From Streptomyces sp. CB02923 (lineage in GTDB: Bacteria > Actinomycetota > Actinomycetes > Streptomycetales > Streptomycetaceae): DNA of 64,000 nt. The stretch covers positions 735,061 to 799,060 of the forward strand of contig NZ_LWKZ01000012.1 of assembly GCF_001905005.1 (NCBI RefSeq). The letters are read 5' to 3'. The notes beneath the pieces were generated by a model. It ran no database searches, had not been told where the DNA came from, and saw only the letters and a program-made list of their open reading frames with translations. Both the position numbers and the translations under genes were made by a program. Numbering within the stretch: the first letter of the stretch is position 1; each line of letters starts with the position of its first letter. Shown in pieces: positions 49,871 to 57,883 of the stretch.

Positions 49871-49960
49871 TCAGCGTTCGAGGCTGATACCGATGGCGAG
49901 GGCGACCATCACCCCAGCCAGCACGATGACGTACACCACCACGAGCCGACGATCAGGCAT
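49871..49960 (-). CDS. 29-residue single-span membrane peptide
   Basis: Starts at ATG 49960, overlapping the stop of the upstream recombinase-like gene by eight bases (ATGCCTGA), so it could be translated by coupling. The peptide is MPDRR, then a hydrophobic helix LVVVYVIVLAGVMVALAIGI, then SLER, with positive residues at the start. Small hydrophobic peptides like this at phage ends can be superinfection or toxin-like factors, but nothing here proves a role. No independent ribosome site is visible. Confidence 0.5.
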   Translation of the reverse strand: MPDRRLVVVYVIVLAGVMVALAIGISLER

Positions 49961-50336
49961 CGCCGCGGCCGACGAGCACGGCGTGAGACCTCTCGTCGGA
50001 CTCGTCGAACGTCGTCGCGCAGTATCCGCCGGCCAGTGCAACGCGCGTCTGAAGGGCACTGCGCAGGCCACCGTCATGCGCTAGACGGCTCCAGTTGTGC
50101 ACAAGGCAGATCACCGGCCGGAACGGGGCCTCCCTGCGCATGATCTCCAAAAGGGCGCCAAAGCGGGGTCGCGCCTCTTCCAAGGCATCGTCGCCAAGAT
50201 CGATCCACTGGTCAGCTACCACCCAGCCGTGTCGATCGGCATAGTTGCGGCAGCCAGTCAACCGCATGTCGAGGTGCTGAGTGCTCTGGATCACGTTGCG
50301 GTCGTAGATGAACGCGAGGGGCGGCGGGGTGGTCAT
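49953..50336 (-). CDS. Resolvase N-terminal-like protein without the catalytic serine
   Basis: 127 residues. The fold pattern of the serine-recombinase catalytic domain is recognisable: AFIYDRNVIQSTQHLDM, RNYADRHGWVVADQWIDLGD, RPRFGALLEIM, VICLVHNWSRLAHD. The usual YxRVS start reads YDRNV, so the nucleophilic Ser is missing (V15), and the DRLSR motif is NWSRLAHD. No C-terminal DNA-binding domain follows. It is therefore probably not a recombinase but a relic or a regulatory/oligomerising domain. Its ATG overlaps the upstream stop by one base (TGATG). Confidence 0.7.
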   Translation of the reverse strand: MTTPPPLAFIYDRNVIQSTQHLDMRLTGCRNYADRHGWVVADQWIDLGDDALEEARPRFGALLEIMRREAPFRPVICLVHNWSRLAHDGGLRSALQTRVALAGGYCATTFDESDERSHAVLVGRGDA

Positions 50337-50785
50337 CAGAATGCCTCCGCAGAGAGAGAGCTGGTCGGGCCGAACACGGCGCCCAACGCGACGGGGTCAG
50401 TGAGCTTGCCGGTACCATCCGGTGCCTCCAACCACCCGCGGCCGTACACGCTGTGCCCCACCTCGGGACAGAGCAGCGGCCACCGGACCGGGCGGACGGT
50501 GAGCGCGGGCAGGTCGTCGAGGTGGTCCTCGGCGCTCAGGGAGGTGAGCCACCACGCGCGCCGACTCTCAGCGGAGACGAGGACGGGGCCCAGTACGCCG
50601 GCGCGGCTGAGCGGGCGCATGGCGTCGACAGACCGTAGGAGATCGGCCTCGACGACGCGCCATATGTCGGACCGCAATGGAGCCAACGCGTCGGCCGCCC
50701 ACGCTCTGCGTACGGCCGCAGGCTGGTCGCTGCACTGCGCGAGCCAGGCCGCGCCGGCCTCGGCCGCGGTCGGCTTGGTCGTCAT
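50336..50785 (-). CDS. Hypothetical 149-residue prophage accessory protein
   Basis: Starts at ATG 50785. I recognise this only as a type of conserved Streptomyces accessory protein without known function: an Ala/Trp-rich helical N-terminus (AAWLAQCSDQPAAVRRAW), a middle with VLVSAESRRAWWLTSL and a C-terminal block LLCPEVGHSVYGRGWLEAP followed by DGTGKLTDPVALG. TACGGT on the minus strand (50792-50797) ends six bases before the ATG, with no ribosome site, pointing to a leaderless transcript separate from the XRE gene. It heads a three-gene overlapping cassette. Confidence 0.75.
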   Translation of the reverse strand: MTTKPTAAEAGAAWLAQCSDQPAAVRRAWAADALAPLRSDIWRVVEADLLRSVDAMRPLSRAGVLGPVLVSAESRRAWWLTSLSAEDHLDDLPALTVRPVRWPLLCPEVGHSVYGRGWLEAPDGTGKLTDPVALGAVFGPTSSLSAEAF

Positions 50786-50791
50786 GTGAGG

Positions 50792-50797
50792 ACCGTA
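50792..50797 (-). promoter_or_regulatory. -10 box of the accessory cassette
   Basis: TACGGT (minus strand) lies six bases before the ATG at 50785. This gives the accessory cassette its own, apparently leaderless promoter. Confidence 0.4.
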
Positions 50798-50855
50798 GGC
50801 ACCCCGCGGGCCGCTGACCCGAACTGTGAGTTCGGGCGTACTACGGGCTCGGCTG

Positions 50856-52055
50856 CTACAGCACGCCAAGTCGGTGGGCCAGGCTTTCGGCTTGGCGCGC
50901 GTGCATGGCCCGCGCTCGGCGGATCAAGCTCAGTACCAGAGCGCGAGCCATGGGCGTGCGCGCCAGGTCTTCTGGGGCCAGCGACTCAAGTTGCAGCAGG
51001 TGCAGCAGGGTCGCGGCGTCCTCCCGCCGCAGGTCGTAGCAGCGCGCCACCTCCAGCGTGAAGGTGAACTCCCGCTCGATCGACTGCACTCGGGCCGTAT
51101 CCACCTTGTCCGCCAGGTGCAGCGCCTCGCTCACCTCGCCAGCCTCCATCTCAACGGACACACGGTGAAGGTCGACGTTCGTCGGACCGAACACGGTCCA
51201 CAAGAAGTTTCCCTCGCCGACGTTGGCAGCGGCGGGCGCTGCCCTCTTACGGAGGCGGTCGCGCGCCGCGGTCCAGTCCCGGCGCCTGGAGGCAGCGACG
51301 ACCGTCACCAGATGCAGAGCCCCTGTCATCGCCTCGCGCTCCACACTGGCCGGAACCTCGGCGTGCAGGGTCTCGATGCCGTGCATGGCGACGTGCTCGG
51401 CCCCATCCGTCTCATCCGTGGCCAGCAGGACATGCCCGAGATTCCACTGCGCCGCAGCCACACGCAGCGGGTCGTCCGCGTCCTCCGCTGCCCGCACCGC
51501 TCGGTCCGCGACCATGAGCGACAGGTCCAGCCGACCGGTCCGTCGCAGGTAGGACCGGAGGAGGAAGTACAGATCGGCCGCCGCTCGAAGCACCTGACGG
51601 CGCGTCTGAGCATCCGGGCCCGAGCGATGCGCGCGTACCGAATGCTCGACTTCAGCGATCAGCACGGGTAAGGCTTGAGCGGCATCGGTGAATCGCGTGG
51701 GAGAGGTCTGCCAGCTGCGCCATGCGGCCTCGATCCGCTCGCGTAGATCGCGCGGGCTGGATGGGGGCGTGCTCAGTGCCGGGCCGTAGCCCATGAGGGC
51801 CCGCACCACACTGGTCTCCGCCGTAGGCGGCGGAGCCGGGGCCGTGACAGCTTCGTCTGAAAGCAGGGCGGCGATGGGCACTCCAAGCTCCCGGGCAATG
51901 GCGTAGAGAATCTGAAGGGACGGTACTTTGAGGCCGCGTTCGATCTGAGAGAGGTAGTCGGGCGTGATGCCGACGAGGCCGGCGACTACGTCTTGCTGAC
52001 GGCTCTTGCGATAGTGGCGAATCCTGTCCCCGATGGGCAGGTCTGGAGCGACCAT
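50856..52055 (-). CDS. XRE family regulator with TPR-like C-terminal domain
   Basis: 399 residues from ATG 52055, preceded by GGAGGGAGCGGAG. The helix-turn-helix lies at about 8-62: IGDRIRHYRKSRQQDVVAGL and GITPDYLSQIERGLKVPSLQ. Residues about 120-390 are helical TPR-like repeats (ADLYFLLRSYLRRTGRLDLS, AVRAAEDADDPLRVAAAQWN). Proteins of this layout are common in Streptomyces and act as regulators sensing small ligands or peptides. Divergent from a HAD phosphatase across 111 bases; the two are commonly paired. Probably a cargo regulator rather than the phage repressor. Confidence 0.88.
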   Translation of the reverse strand: MVAPDLPIGDRIRHYRKSRQQDVVAGLVGITPDYLSQIERGLKVPSLQILYAIARELGVPIAALLSDEAVTAPAPPPTAETSVVRALMGYGPALSTPPSSPRDLRERIEAAWRSWQTSPTRFTDAAQALPVLIAEVEHSVRAHRSGPDAQTRRQVLRAAADLYFLLRSYLRRTGRLDLSLMVADRAVRAAEDADDPLRVAAAQWNLGHVLLATDETDGAEHVAMHGIETLHAEVPASVEREAMTGALHLVTVVAASRRRDWTAARDRLRKRAAPAAANVGEGNFLWTVFGPTNVDLHRVSVEMEAGEVSEALHLADKVDTARVQSIEREFTFTLEVARCYDLRREDAATLLHLLQLESLAPEDLARTPMARALVLSLIRRARAMHARQAESLAHRLGVL

Positions 52056-52166
52056 GCTCCGCTCCCTCCGTCCACGATGGTTCAGTTGCAGAGTAGGAGC
52101 CTGAGCGCTGGCGGCGTAGGGCATTCACTAACGTGTGAAGCAGACGGCGGACTGAGGAGTGCACAG

Positions 52167-52838
52167 ATGGCACAGCTCGTGCTCTGGGACATCGACCACA
52201 CTCTCGTGGACACACGCGGCGTCGGGCGCGCCCTGTTCGCAGCGGCGTTCCGCCAGGTGACCGGCCTGGAGATGAAGGACCAGGCGAAGATCGACGGCCT
52301 GACGGAGCCGGTCATCTTCCGTGAGACAGCCAAGCTGCACGGGCTCACCACCACGCGGGAGGACTTCGAAGCGTTTGCGCAGGCGCTCGGCGAGGGACAC
52401 GTCCGGCGCGCGGCCGACCTCCGGGAGCGTGGCCACGCGCTGGATGGCGCCGCCTCGGCCCTCGATGCGCTGGCGGATCGGGGGCTCCTTCAGACTGTGG
52501 TGACCGGCAACATTCGCGTGGCCGCGGAGGTCAAGGTGGCCACCTTCGGCCTGGACCACCACCTCGATCTGTCGGTCGGCGCGTACGGCGAAGATGCCGA
52601 GGAGCGTGCTGAGCTGGTGACGATCGCTCTGAAGCGCGTAGATCACCAGGCGGTCGAAGCTGTGCTCGTCGGCGATACGCCCGCAGACATAGAGGCGGGC
52701 CTCACGGCTGGTGTACGGGCCGTAGGTGTGGCGACCGGCCGTAGCAATGCGGACGAGCTGCGCGCGGCAGGGGCGGACGTGGTCCTATCTGATCTGTCCG
52801 ACACGCGCGAAGTGCTGCGGACGCTCGCTGACGTGTGA
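52167..52838 (+). CDS. HAD family hydrolase (phosphoglycolate phosphatase-like)
   Basis: 223 residues from ATG 52167 with GAGGAG upstream. Motif I LVLWDIDHTLVDT (D8, D10), motif II VVTGNIR, motif III Lys in ELVTIALKRVD, motif IV VLVGDTPADIEAG. The cap inserted after motif I is helical, as in phosphoglycolate and pyrophosphate phosphatases. It is the only plus-strand gene in the prophage part and is closed by a terminator shared with the late operon. Substrate unknown; pairing with the XRE-TPR regulator suggests a metabolite-linked switch. Confidence 0.9.
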   Translation: MAQLVLWDIDHTLVDTRGVGRALFAAAFRQVTGLEMKDQAKIDGLTEPVIFRETAKLHGLTTTREDFEAFAQALGEGHVRRAADLRERGHALDGAASALDALADRGLLQTVVTGNIRVAAEVKVATFGLDHHLDLSVGAYGEDAEERAELVTIALKRVDHQAVEAVLVGDTPADIEAGLTAGVRAVGVATGRSNADELRAAGADVVLSDLSDTREVLRTLADV

Positions 52839-52846
52839 CCTGCTCA

Positions 52847-52884
52847 GTCCTGTGCCCCGCCTGCACCCGAGCAGACGGGGCACA
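52847..52884. terminator. Bidirectional terminator between HAD gene and prophage late operon
   Basis: CCTGTGCCCCG (52847-52857) pairs with CGGGGCACAGG (52874-52884), and CTGC/GCAG (52859-52862 and 52869-52872) extends the stem inside. It ends both the rightward HAD transcript and the leftward late transcript. Confidence 0.8.
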
Positions 52885-52889
52885 GGGGG

Positions 52890-53156
52890 CTACCGGCCGG
52901 CCGCGGTCCAGATCGTCACAGCCGCTCCGACCACCGACACCAGCACAGCCAGCGACGGCAGCGGCCACCGATTCCGCTCCAGCGCATCGAGCCGGGACTC
53001 GTGATCGGCGATAGCGCGGTCGGTCTGGTCAGATCGCTGCACCAGCAGAGCGAGGCTCCCGTCGACACGGGCGAACCCTACGTCGACAGAACTACGCAGG
53101 CGCTCCAGTTCGACCGCTACTGCGGCCGGGTCCGACGGCGACGGATGCGTCGTCAT
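52890..53156 (-). CDS. XhlA-like holin-associated membrane protein
   Basis: 88 residues from ATG 53156, five bases after AGGAGG. The first 60 residues are coiled-coil (VAVELERLRSSVDVGFARVD, QTDRAIADHESRLDALE), then a single C-terminal helix PSLAVLVSVVGAAVTIW. This is the architecture of XhlA/haemolysin-like phage lysis accessory proteins. Last gene of the late operon, eight bases or so after the holin gene. Confidence 0.78.
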   Translation of the reverse strand: MTTHPSPSDPAAVAVELERLRSSVDVGFARVDGSLALLVQRSDQTDRAIADHESRLDALERNRWPLPSLAVLVSVVGAAVTIWTAAGR

Positions 53157-53165
53157 CAGCACCTC

Positions 53166-53411
53166 CTACGGGATCAGTCTCGGACGGTCGACCGCGACCT
53201 CGGTGATGCCCGGCCCGACCGTGGCCCCGCCGCTGGTCGCGACGGCAGTGAGCAAGGCCAGGACCGCGGCGAGCCCGGCGGCCGACAGGGCGCCGAGCCA
53301 CGGGGCATCGATGACGCCCGTCGCGCCGGCGCCGAGGATGGCGAGCAGGGACTGAGCGAAGGTGCGGACGATGCGCTCGAAAGTGGCCTTCCAGAATGCT
53401 GCGGTGGTCAT
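53166..53411 (-). CDS. Phage holin
   Basis: 81 residues, ATG 53411 with GAAGGGGA upstream. After a cytosolic start (TTAAFWKATFERIVRTFAQS) two hydrophobic helices follow: LLAILGAGATGVIDAPWLG and ALSAAGLAAVLALLTAVAT. This matches the r1t-type holins of actinophages. It would permeabilise the membrane to release or activate the endolysin encoded ten bases upstream. Confidence 0.88.
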   Translation of the reverse strand: MTTAAFWKATFERIVRTFAQSLLAILGAGATGVIDAPWLGALSAAGLAAVLALLTAVATSGGATVGPGITEVAVDRPRLIP

Positions 53412-53421
53412 GAGGTCCCCT

Positions 53422-54276
53422 TCAGGAGTCGGCGTTGAGCCGGTCGGTGATGGTCTTGAGCGCGGCCTCGATGTGGTCGAGGCGGGCGAGGGCGGAGTCG
53501 AGGCGGCCGAGCAGCGTCACCTGCCGGTGATCGGCGTACCGCAGATACGTTCCTGCCTGCCTCGTGTTGTCCTGCGTCTTGTCGATGGGGTTGATCAGGG
53601 GGTACGCCCAAATCTTTCGTACGTCGGCGTCGCTCAGCGCCATGTCGTCCTCCGGGGTCGGGCCGCCCTTGGCGGCGGCGAGAATGGCGGACATCGGGAA
53701 CTGGCCCGGATCGCCGTGGGATTGCTCGGGCACGTGCTGATGGCCGCAGTGCCCGCGATAGTTCGTCCACGCCGCGTTGCTCATGCGGACGCTGGACGCG
53801 CCGTAGCTGGATGGGTAGGCCCGCCATTGCACACCGCAGGTCAAGGGCACGCTGTGGTGGTCGCGGGCCCACCGCGCGAAGTCGCCGAGGTCTCTGATCA
53901 CCCAGCTCGGCAGCTCGGGGGTGTAGAGGTGCGGCGTGGAGCCCCACCGCCGGTGGGTGTCCGGGTCGCAGGTGGCGACCAACTCGACTTGGCCCACGTT
54001 CAACGTGTTGGTCTCTACTCCGCCGGCCCTGTTTTCGAGCGCGCGGGCGGAGGTGTCGAAGTCGAAGTGCTGGTACCAGCGCAGCTTGCGCGCGGCGAAG
54101 TCCGGGACCGCGGTGAAGGTCGGCGCCGACCGACCGCCGTCGTACGACGGCAGCGTACGGCCTTCCGTCGTGTGCCACACGAGCGTGTTGGTCTCCATCG
54201 CGTCGCCGCCGTACCGGCCCTGGTACCAGTACGCGGTCGACGCTCCGGGGTACTTCTGCGGGCCTGATCTGGTCAT
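53422..54276 (-). CDS. Endolysin, N-acetylmuramoyl-L-alanine amidase type
   Basis: 284 residues from ATG 54276, with GAGAGGAAGACC upstream. The amidase fold is shown by TLVWHTTEGRTLPSYDGG (zinc ligand H35) and CGHQHVPEQSHGDPG (H179/H181, H187 and D189 region), the pattern of phage Amidase_2-like enzymes. The last 70 residues, after a Pro-Glu-Asp linker, form a helical module (YLRYADHRQVTLLGRLDSAL) that probably binds the wall or multimerises. It cuts peptidoglycan peptide side chains at the end of infection. Next to the holin. Confidence 0.87.
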   Translation of the reverse strand: MTRSGPQKYPGASTAYWYQGRYGGDAMETNTLVWHTTEGRTLPSYDGGRSAPTFTAVPDFAARKLRWYQHFDFDTSARALENRAGGVETNTLNVGQVELVATCDPDTHRRWGSTPHLYTPELPSWVIRDLGDFARWARDHHSVPLTCGVQWRAYPSSYGASSVRMSNAAWTNYRGHCGHQHVPEQSHGDPGQFPMSAILAAAKGGPTPEDDMALSDADVRKIWAYPLINPIDKTQDNTRQAGTYLRYADHRQVTLLGRLDSALARLDHIEAALKTITDRLNADS

Positions 54277-54286
54277 GGTCTTCCTC

Positions 54287-54772
54287 TCAGAGTTGGCGCG
54301 CGAAACGGGGCGCGCTGCCGATGGCTCCGCCACCGCCGTACCGGCCGCCGGTCGTGGCGCCGCTGGTGCGCCGGGTCTGGATCTGGATCTTCAGGTCAGG
54401 AGCACCGCGGTACGGGCCGAGGTCGATGGACACCGTCGGCAGGGCGTACGTCGCGGACGCAGGAACAGCCCCGGAGCCGACGACGGCCGCGCCGTCGTTC
54501 ACCACGACCTGCCACGCACCGCCCGTGTACACGCTGCCGACGAGGTCACCGATGAACACCAGGCCCAAGGAGACGACGGCGGCGCGAGGGGTGATGATCG
54601 TCTCCCACGTGGTGGCGAAAGCCGCCGTGTCCTCCCAGAACAGCCCATGGGCGGAGGTCGGGAAGAAGGGCACTTCGCTGGTCGTGCGACCGACGCGCTC
54701 CAGCAGCGCGAGACGATCCTCCAGAATCGCCAATCGCTCCATCGGATCACGCTGCTTCGCGTACTGCGGCAT
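54287..54772 (-). CDS. Phage structural protein of unknown role
   Basis: 161 residues from ATG 54772, which overlaps the upstream stop by one base (TGATG). An N-terminal coiled coil (DPMERLAILEDRLALLERV) is followed by beta-rich text (WETIITPRAAVVSLGLVFIGD, WQVVVNDGAAVVGSG, KIQIQTRR) and a Gly/Arg-rich end. Position between the tail proteins and the endolysin suggests a minor tail or fibre-associated protein. I do not recognise a family. Confidence 0.7.
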   Translation of the reverse strand: MPQYAKQRDPMERLAILEDRLALLERVGRTTSEVPFFPTSAHGLFWEDTAAFATTWETIITPRAAVVSLGLVFIGDLVGSVYTGGAWQVVVNDGAAVVGSGAVPASATYALPTVSIDLGPYRGAPDLKIQIQTRRTSGATTGGRYGGGGAIGSAPRFARQL

Positions 54773-55968
54773 CACACCGCCCCACACTTCAGCGTGATCC
54801 GCTCGGCCCCCGCACCGGGCGTCGCCTCGATGGACAGGATGCGCAGCTCCGCCGACCGGCCGGCCGGGGTCTGCTCGTCCGGCGCGATCACGAAGCGCGC
54901 CACGTCGCCCACGCTGTACGAGCCGTACGCCGGGTCGGCGTCCGCCATCACCTCGAAGCTCGGCTGCACGTCGGCCTGCGTCCGCGCCGCGAGATCGGCC
55001 CGCGCCGTTGCGTCCAACCGGGCCTGCTCGACCACGTCCGAGTACGTCGTCACGGCCTCGATCAGCGGATACCCGGCGGCGATCAGGTCGGCGGCCTGCT
55101 GGACCGACACGAGCTTTGCCTCGCCGTTCCCGGCACCGAGCGCGCTCACTTCAGTGGACAGTTCGGTCCCGTTCTCCGGCCACGTGTACGACAAGATCGA
55201 CGGCTCCGGCCCGCCGCTGGAGAAGTAGAGCCCGGACTCGGCCGCCGACTGCCGGCCACGCCGCGGGTACCAGACCTTCATTTCGCGCACTCGACGCGGA
55301 GGCTCGTTGTTGCCGGGCTGCGTCCAGCGCACATCAATCCCGAAGTCGAAGCCATTATCGGCTTTCGCCAACGCGACGATGCAGTCGTAGATGGCGGGCC
55401 GCTCGTACCCGAAATACGTGACCGTCGGGAACACACCCGTATTCGGATCGGGCACCATGCTGAGAATGTCGATCCCTACGTTCCCGCCTACCTGTGTCTC
55501 GGCATACCGCAGCAGGGACCAGACAATGAACCGCTGATCGGGATACAACTTCTGTCCGTCGGGCACATACCGCGCGTCGAGCAGCACCGACGGGTCAGTC
55601 GAAAGCGTCTTCTTGACGAAGCGCCGCTGGTAGTACGACAGGAATTCAGCGGCTTGAATTTGCTTTCCGCCCTCGGCGCGATCGCGTGCCCAGATGATGC
55701 CGCCCCACATGATGACGCCATCCCGGTCGACATACACCGCCGTACGCCCGGGGCGCGTGGCGGTGTCCGGGTCGAGCGGAAAAGTGTCGGCGGTGTAGGG
55801 CACGACCGCCGACAGAGCGCCGATGCCGTTCAGCTCCGTACTGTGCTTCACGCCCCGGAGCGGCAGCTCGGCGAGCACCGTGTCCGTGCGCAGGTCGCAG
55901 AACAGGTAGGTGTATGTGTGCGTTTCCACCGCACCGGGACTTAGCCATTCGGTTAGGATCTCGGCCAT
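54772..55968 (-). CDS. Minor tail protein (Gp37-like, baseplate/tail hub region)
   Basis: 398 residues from ATG 55968, overlapping the preceding stop by one base. The N-terminus (THTYTYLFCDLRTDTVLAEL, then LRGVKHSTELNGIGALSAVV) and the middle (RTAVYVDRDGVIMWGGIIW, RPAIYDCIVALAKADNGFDF) match the long tail proteins of actinophages described as ReqiPepy6 Gp37-like, which sit distal to Dit. The C-terminus GAERITLKCGAV is typical of tail hub domains. Role: tail tip assembly. Confidence 0.72.
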   Translation of the reverse strand: MAEILTEWLSPGAVETHTYTYLFCDLRTDTVLAELPLRGVKHSTELNGIGALSAVVPYTADTFPLDPDTATRPGRTAVYVDRDGVIMWGGIIWARDRAEGGKQIQAAEFLSYYQRRFVKKTLSTDPSVLLDARYVPDGQKLYPDQRFIVWSLLRYAETQVGGNVGIDILSMVPDPNTGVFPTVTYFGYERPAIYDCIVALAKADNGFDFGIDVRWTQPGNNEPPRRVREMKVWYPRRGRQSAAESGLYFSSGGPEPSILSYTWPENGTELSTEVSALGAGNGEAKLVSVQQAADLIAAGYPLIEAVTTYSDVVEQARLDATARADLAARTQADVQPSFEVMADADPAYGSYSVGDVARFVIAPDEQTPAGRSAELRILSIEATPGAGAERITLKCGAV

Positions 55969-57008
55969 CAGTCGGCCCACCATGTCGTAGAGGGAAAGCC
56001 GATCCACGAGGAACTGATAGCCCCTCCAATGCGGAAATCGCCATTCCCCAAGACCTCACATCGCAGCAGACCAGAAGGGGTAGTGCCTCCCGCGCCACAG
56101 ATAGCTGTCACATCTTGGTAGGACGTAACTGACTGGCGAGGTCGGTAGTCGGAAGGAATCCATCCTGCGAACGTCGCCAGATCGGGAATGGTGCCCGCGG
56201 TACGAGTCATACGCCCCCGCAAGAACACCTGATCGCGGACCTTCCTAATCTGCACAGCGTAGGCATTGGTGGAGAATGACGTGTAGCCGGTCGGAAATGG
56301 AAGCGTCAGCCACCCTGAATCCCGGTGCAGGATGGCGACAGTCCCGTCCGATCGGCCGTACTGAAAAGCGTCAGTATCCGTGTGGTACATGACCTGACCC
56401 GGGTGCGGCCGGGGGAGGGTGCTACTCGACGAGACCGGAAGAATTCCGCCTACCGACACCGAGTAATTTCGGATGTCTGAGATGGACGCCGCCGTCACGG
56501 TCGTTTGCCCCGGCCCGACCGAGACCACGCCCAGAATCAGCGCCGATGCAGGAGTCGACGGAATCTGCGCTGCGCCAGCCGACGCCGCGTATGCGCCCTG
56601 GATCACCTCCAGCCGCCATTCGCTTACGCTGCCGCTCGTCTCGGCGTCATACACCGACGCGACGACGGCGTCCTTGCGGTACTGGCCAGCACCCCCCGCA
56701 GGCGCGATGGCTAGCGGTTCGTCTGCGTCGTTGACGCAGCAGTACGCGCCGAATCCACTCAAATCGTGATTGTCGATCCAGCAGTATCCGGCGCTCACGA
56801 TGACGGACATGGTGGGCGTCGGCGTCGGCCGCACCTTGAGCTGGTAATTCTGATACGACGGCTTGACACCCTGCCGAATACGCAGAGGCGCCGCCTCGTC
56901 AGCCGCGAAAGCGGGATAGCACAGCATCGCCGAAATGGCGCCCAGCCTGTCATTCCGCGCCGGATACGACCCGGCCTGTGCCCACGAGGGCGGATTCACT
57001 TCGGCCAT
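55968..57008 (-). CDS. Phage tail/baseplate protein, candidate receptor-binding protein
   Basis: 346 residues from ATG 57008 with AAAGGGGG upstream. The first half (NPPSWAQAGSYPARNDRLGA, SVIVSAGYCWIDNHDLSGFG, YRKDAVVASVYDAETSGSVS) resembles baseplate upper proteins of siphoviruses; the C-terminal third (FPTGYTSFSTNAYAVQIRKV and DQVFLRGRMTRTAG) looks like a beta-sandwich head domain seen in tail fibres and receptor binders. Its G+C content is clearly lower than that of neighbouring genes, as often found in host-range modules that are exchanged between phages. Confidence 0.72.
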   Translation of the reverse strand: MAEVNPPSWAQAGSYPARNDRLGAISAMLCYPAFAADEAAPLRIRQGVKPSYQNYQLKVRPTPTPTMSVIVSAGYCWIDNHDLSGFGAYCCVNDADEPLAIAPAGGAGQYRKDAVVASVYDAETSGSVSEWRLEVIQGAYAASAGAAQIPSTPASALILGVVSVGPGQTTVTAASISDIRNYSVSVGGILPVSSSSTLPRPHPGQVMYHTDTDAFQYGRSDGTVAILHRDSGWLTLPFPTGYTSFSTNAYAVQIRKVRDQVFLRGRMTRTAGTIPDLATFAGWIPSDYRPRQSVTSYQDVTAICGAGGTTPSGLLRCEVLGNGDFRIGGAISSSWIGFPSTTWWAD

Positions 57009-57023
57009 CACAGGCCCCCTTTC

Positions 57024-57881
57024 CTACAGACTCGTGTCGCGCCAGGTGACGGTGAGAAGAGCGGACTGGCCGGACGCACCAGGCAGCGCCGCCCCGCGGA
57101 ATGCGATCTCGGTCGGGCCCGGCGCCAGCACCGGCCACCGAGAGCCGCCTTGCACCCAGTCGCGGCGTGGTGCGCTGCCCATCAGCAGGACGGCGCGAGC
57201 GCGGGTGTCAATGACCAGGTACTCGCCCTGGCGGAGGACGGCCGCCGCGGTGAAGGTGAGAGTTCCGGTGGTGTGCTCGATGACCGGGGCGGCGACGGGC
57301 CCGTCGATCCGCAGGACCGGGTATGCCTCGGCCGAGCCGCCGTTGTAGGCGGTGATCCGCCCGGCCGACCCTGCATCGCCGTACGACCGCGGGAAGGTGA
57401 GCGGGTAGGTGCGGCCAGCCGCCGGACTGTACGCCGTCGTGCTGGCGGTGTGCTCGGCGAGGGAGTACAGCCGCGGGTCGGGGCAGTACCACTCGATGGC
57501 GGCTTCGCCGACGCGCCACAGGTAATGGGCGTCGTACGGGATGCTGCGCTTCCTGACCTTGCCGTACGCGAGGAGGTCCCAGTCCAGCAGCTGGAGCGGC
57601 GCCGGCGTCTGGCCGGGCTGCGTCGCCGCGCGCAGTGCCATCTTCAGCGCGCGAAGGTGCGTCGGGTCGTCACCGCGGATGGCTAGCCCGAGTTGGATCA
57701 CGCGGGCCCCGGTGTAGTCCGGTCCGGAGTATGTGCCGTGCTGGTTCGGCCGGTCACTGTCGTCGCCGCGTACGTCCGGCAGGTCGTCGATGCCGAGCAG
57801 GGCCTCGACGCCGTACGGCGTGCCGGGGCCGAACAGCATGTCGCCCCACTGGATACGGCCGATCGCCTCGGACGAGGGCAC
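57024..57881 (-). CDS. Distal tail (Dit-like) protein
   Basis: 285 residues from GTG 57881, eight bases after GGGAGG; GTG 57887, which overlaps the tape-measure stop, is an alternative. Sequence signs of the siphovirus Dit family: IQWGDMLFGPGTPYGVEALL near the start, IQLGLAIRGDD, LQLLDWDLLAYGKVRKRSIP and IEWYCPDPRLYSL. Dit proteins form the hexameric hub below the tail tube. Directly downstream of the tape measure gene, the conserved order in siphoviruses. Confidence 0.82.
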   Translation of the reverse strand: MPSSEAIGRIQWGDMLFGPGTPYGVEALLGIDDLPDVRGDDSDRPNQHGTYSGPDYTGARVIQLGLAIRGDDPTHLRALKMALRAATQPGQTPAPLQLLDWDLLAYGKVRKRSIPYDAHYLWRVGEAAIEWYCPDPRLYSLAEHTASTTAYSPAAGRTYPLTFPRSYGDAGSAGRITAYNGGSAEAYPVLRIDGPVAAPVIEHTTGTLTFTAAAVLRQGEYLVIDTRARAVLLMGSAPRRDWVQGGSRWPVLAPGPTEIAFRGAALPGASGQSALLTVTWRDTSL

Positions 57882-57883
57882 AG

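Noticed and set aside
49953..50336. Serine integrase candidate
   Set aside because: Only the N-terminal domain is present, the catalytic serine is missing and no recombinase or zinc-ribbon domain follows.
50856..52055. XRE protein considered as the phage immunity repressor
   Set aside because: The large TPR-like domain and pairing with a HAD gene are typical of chromosomal ligand-sensing regulators; no second repressor/Cro pair or early genes are adjacent.
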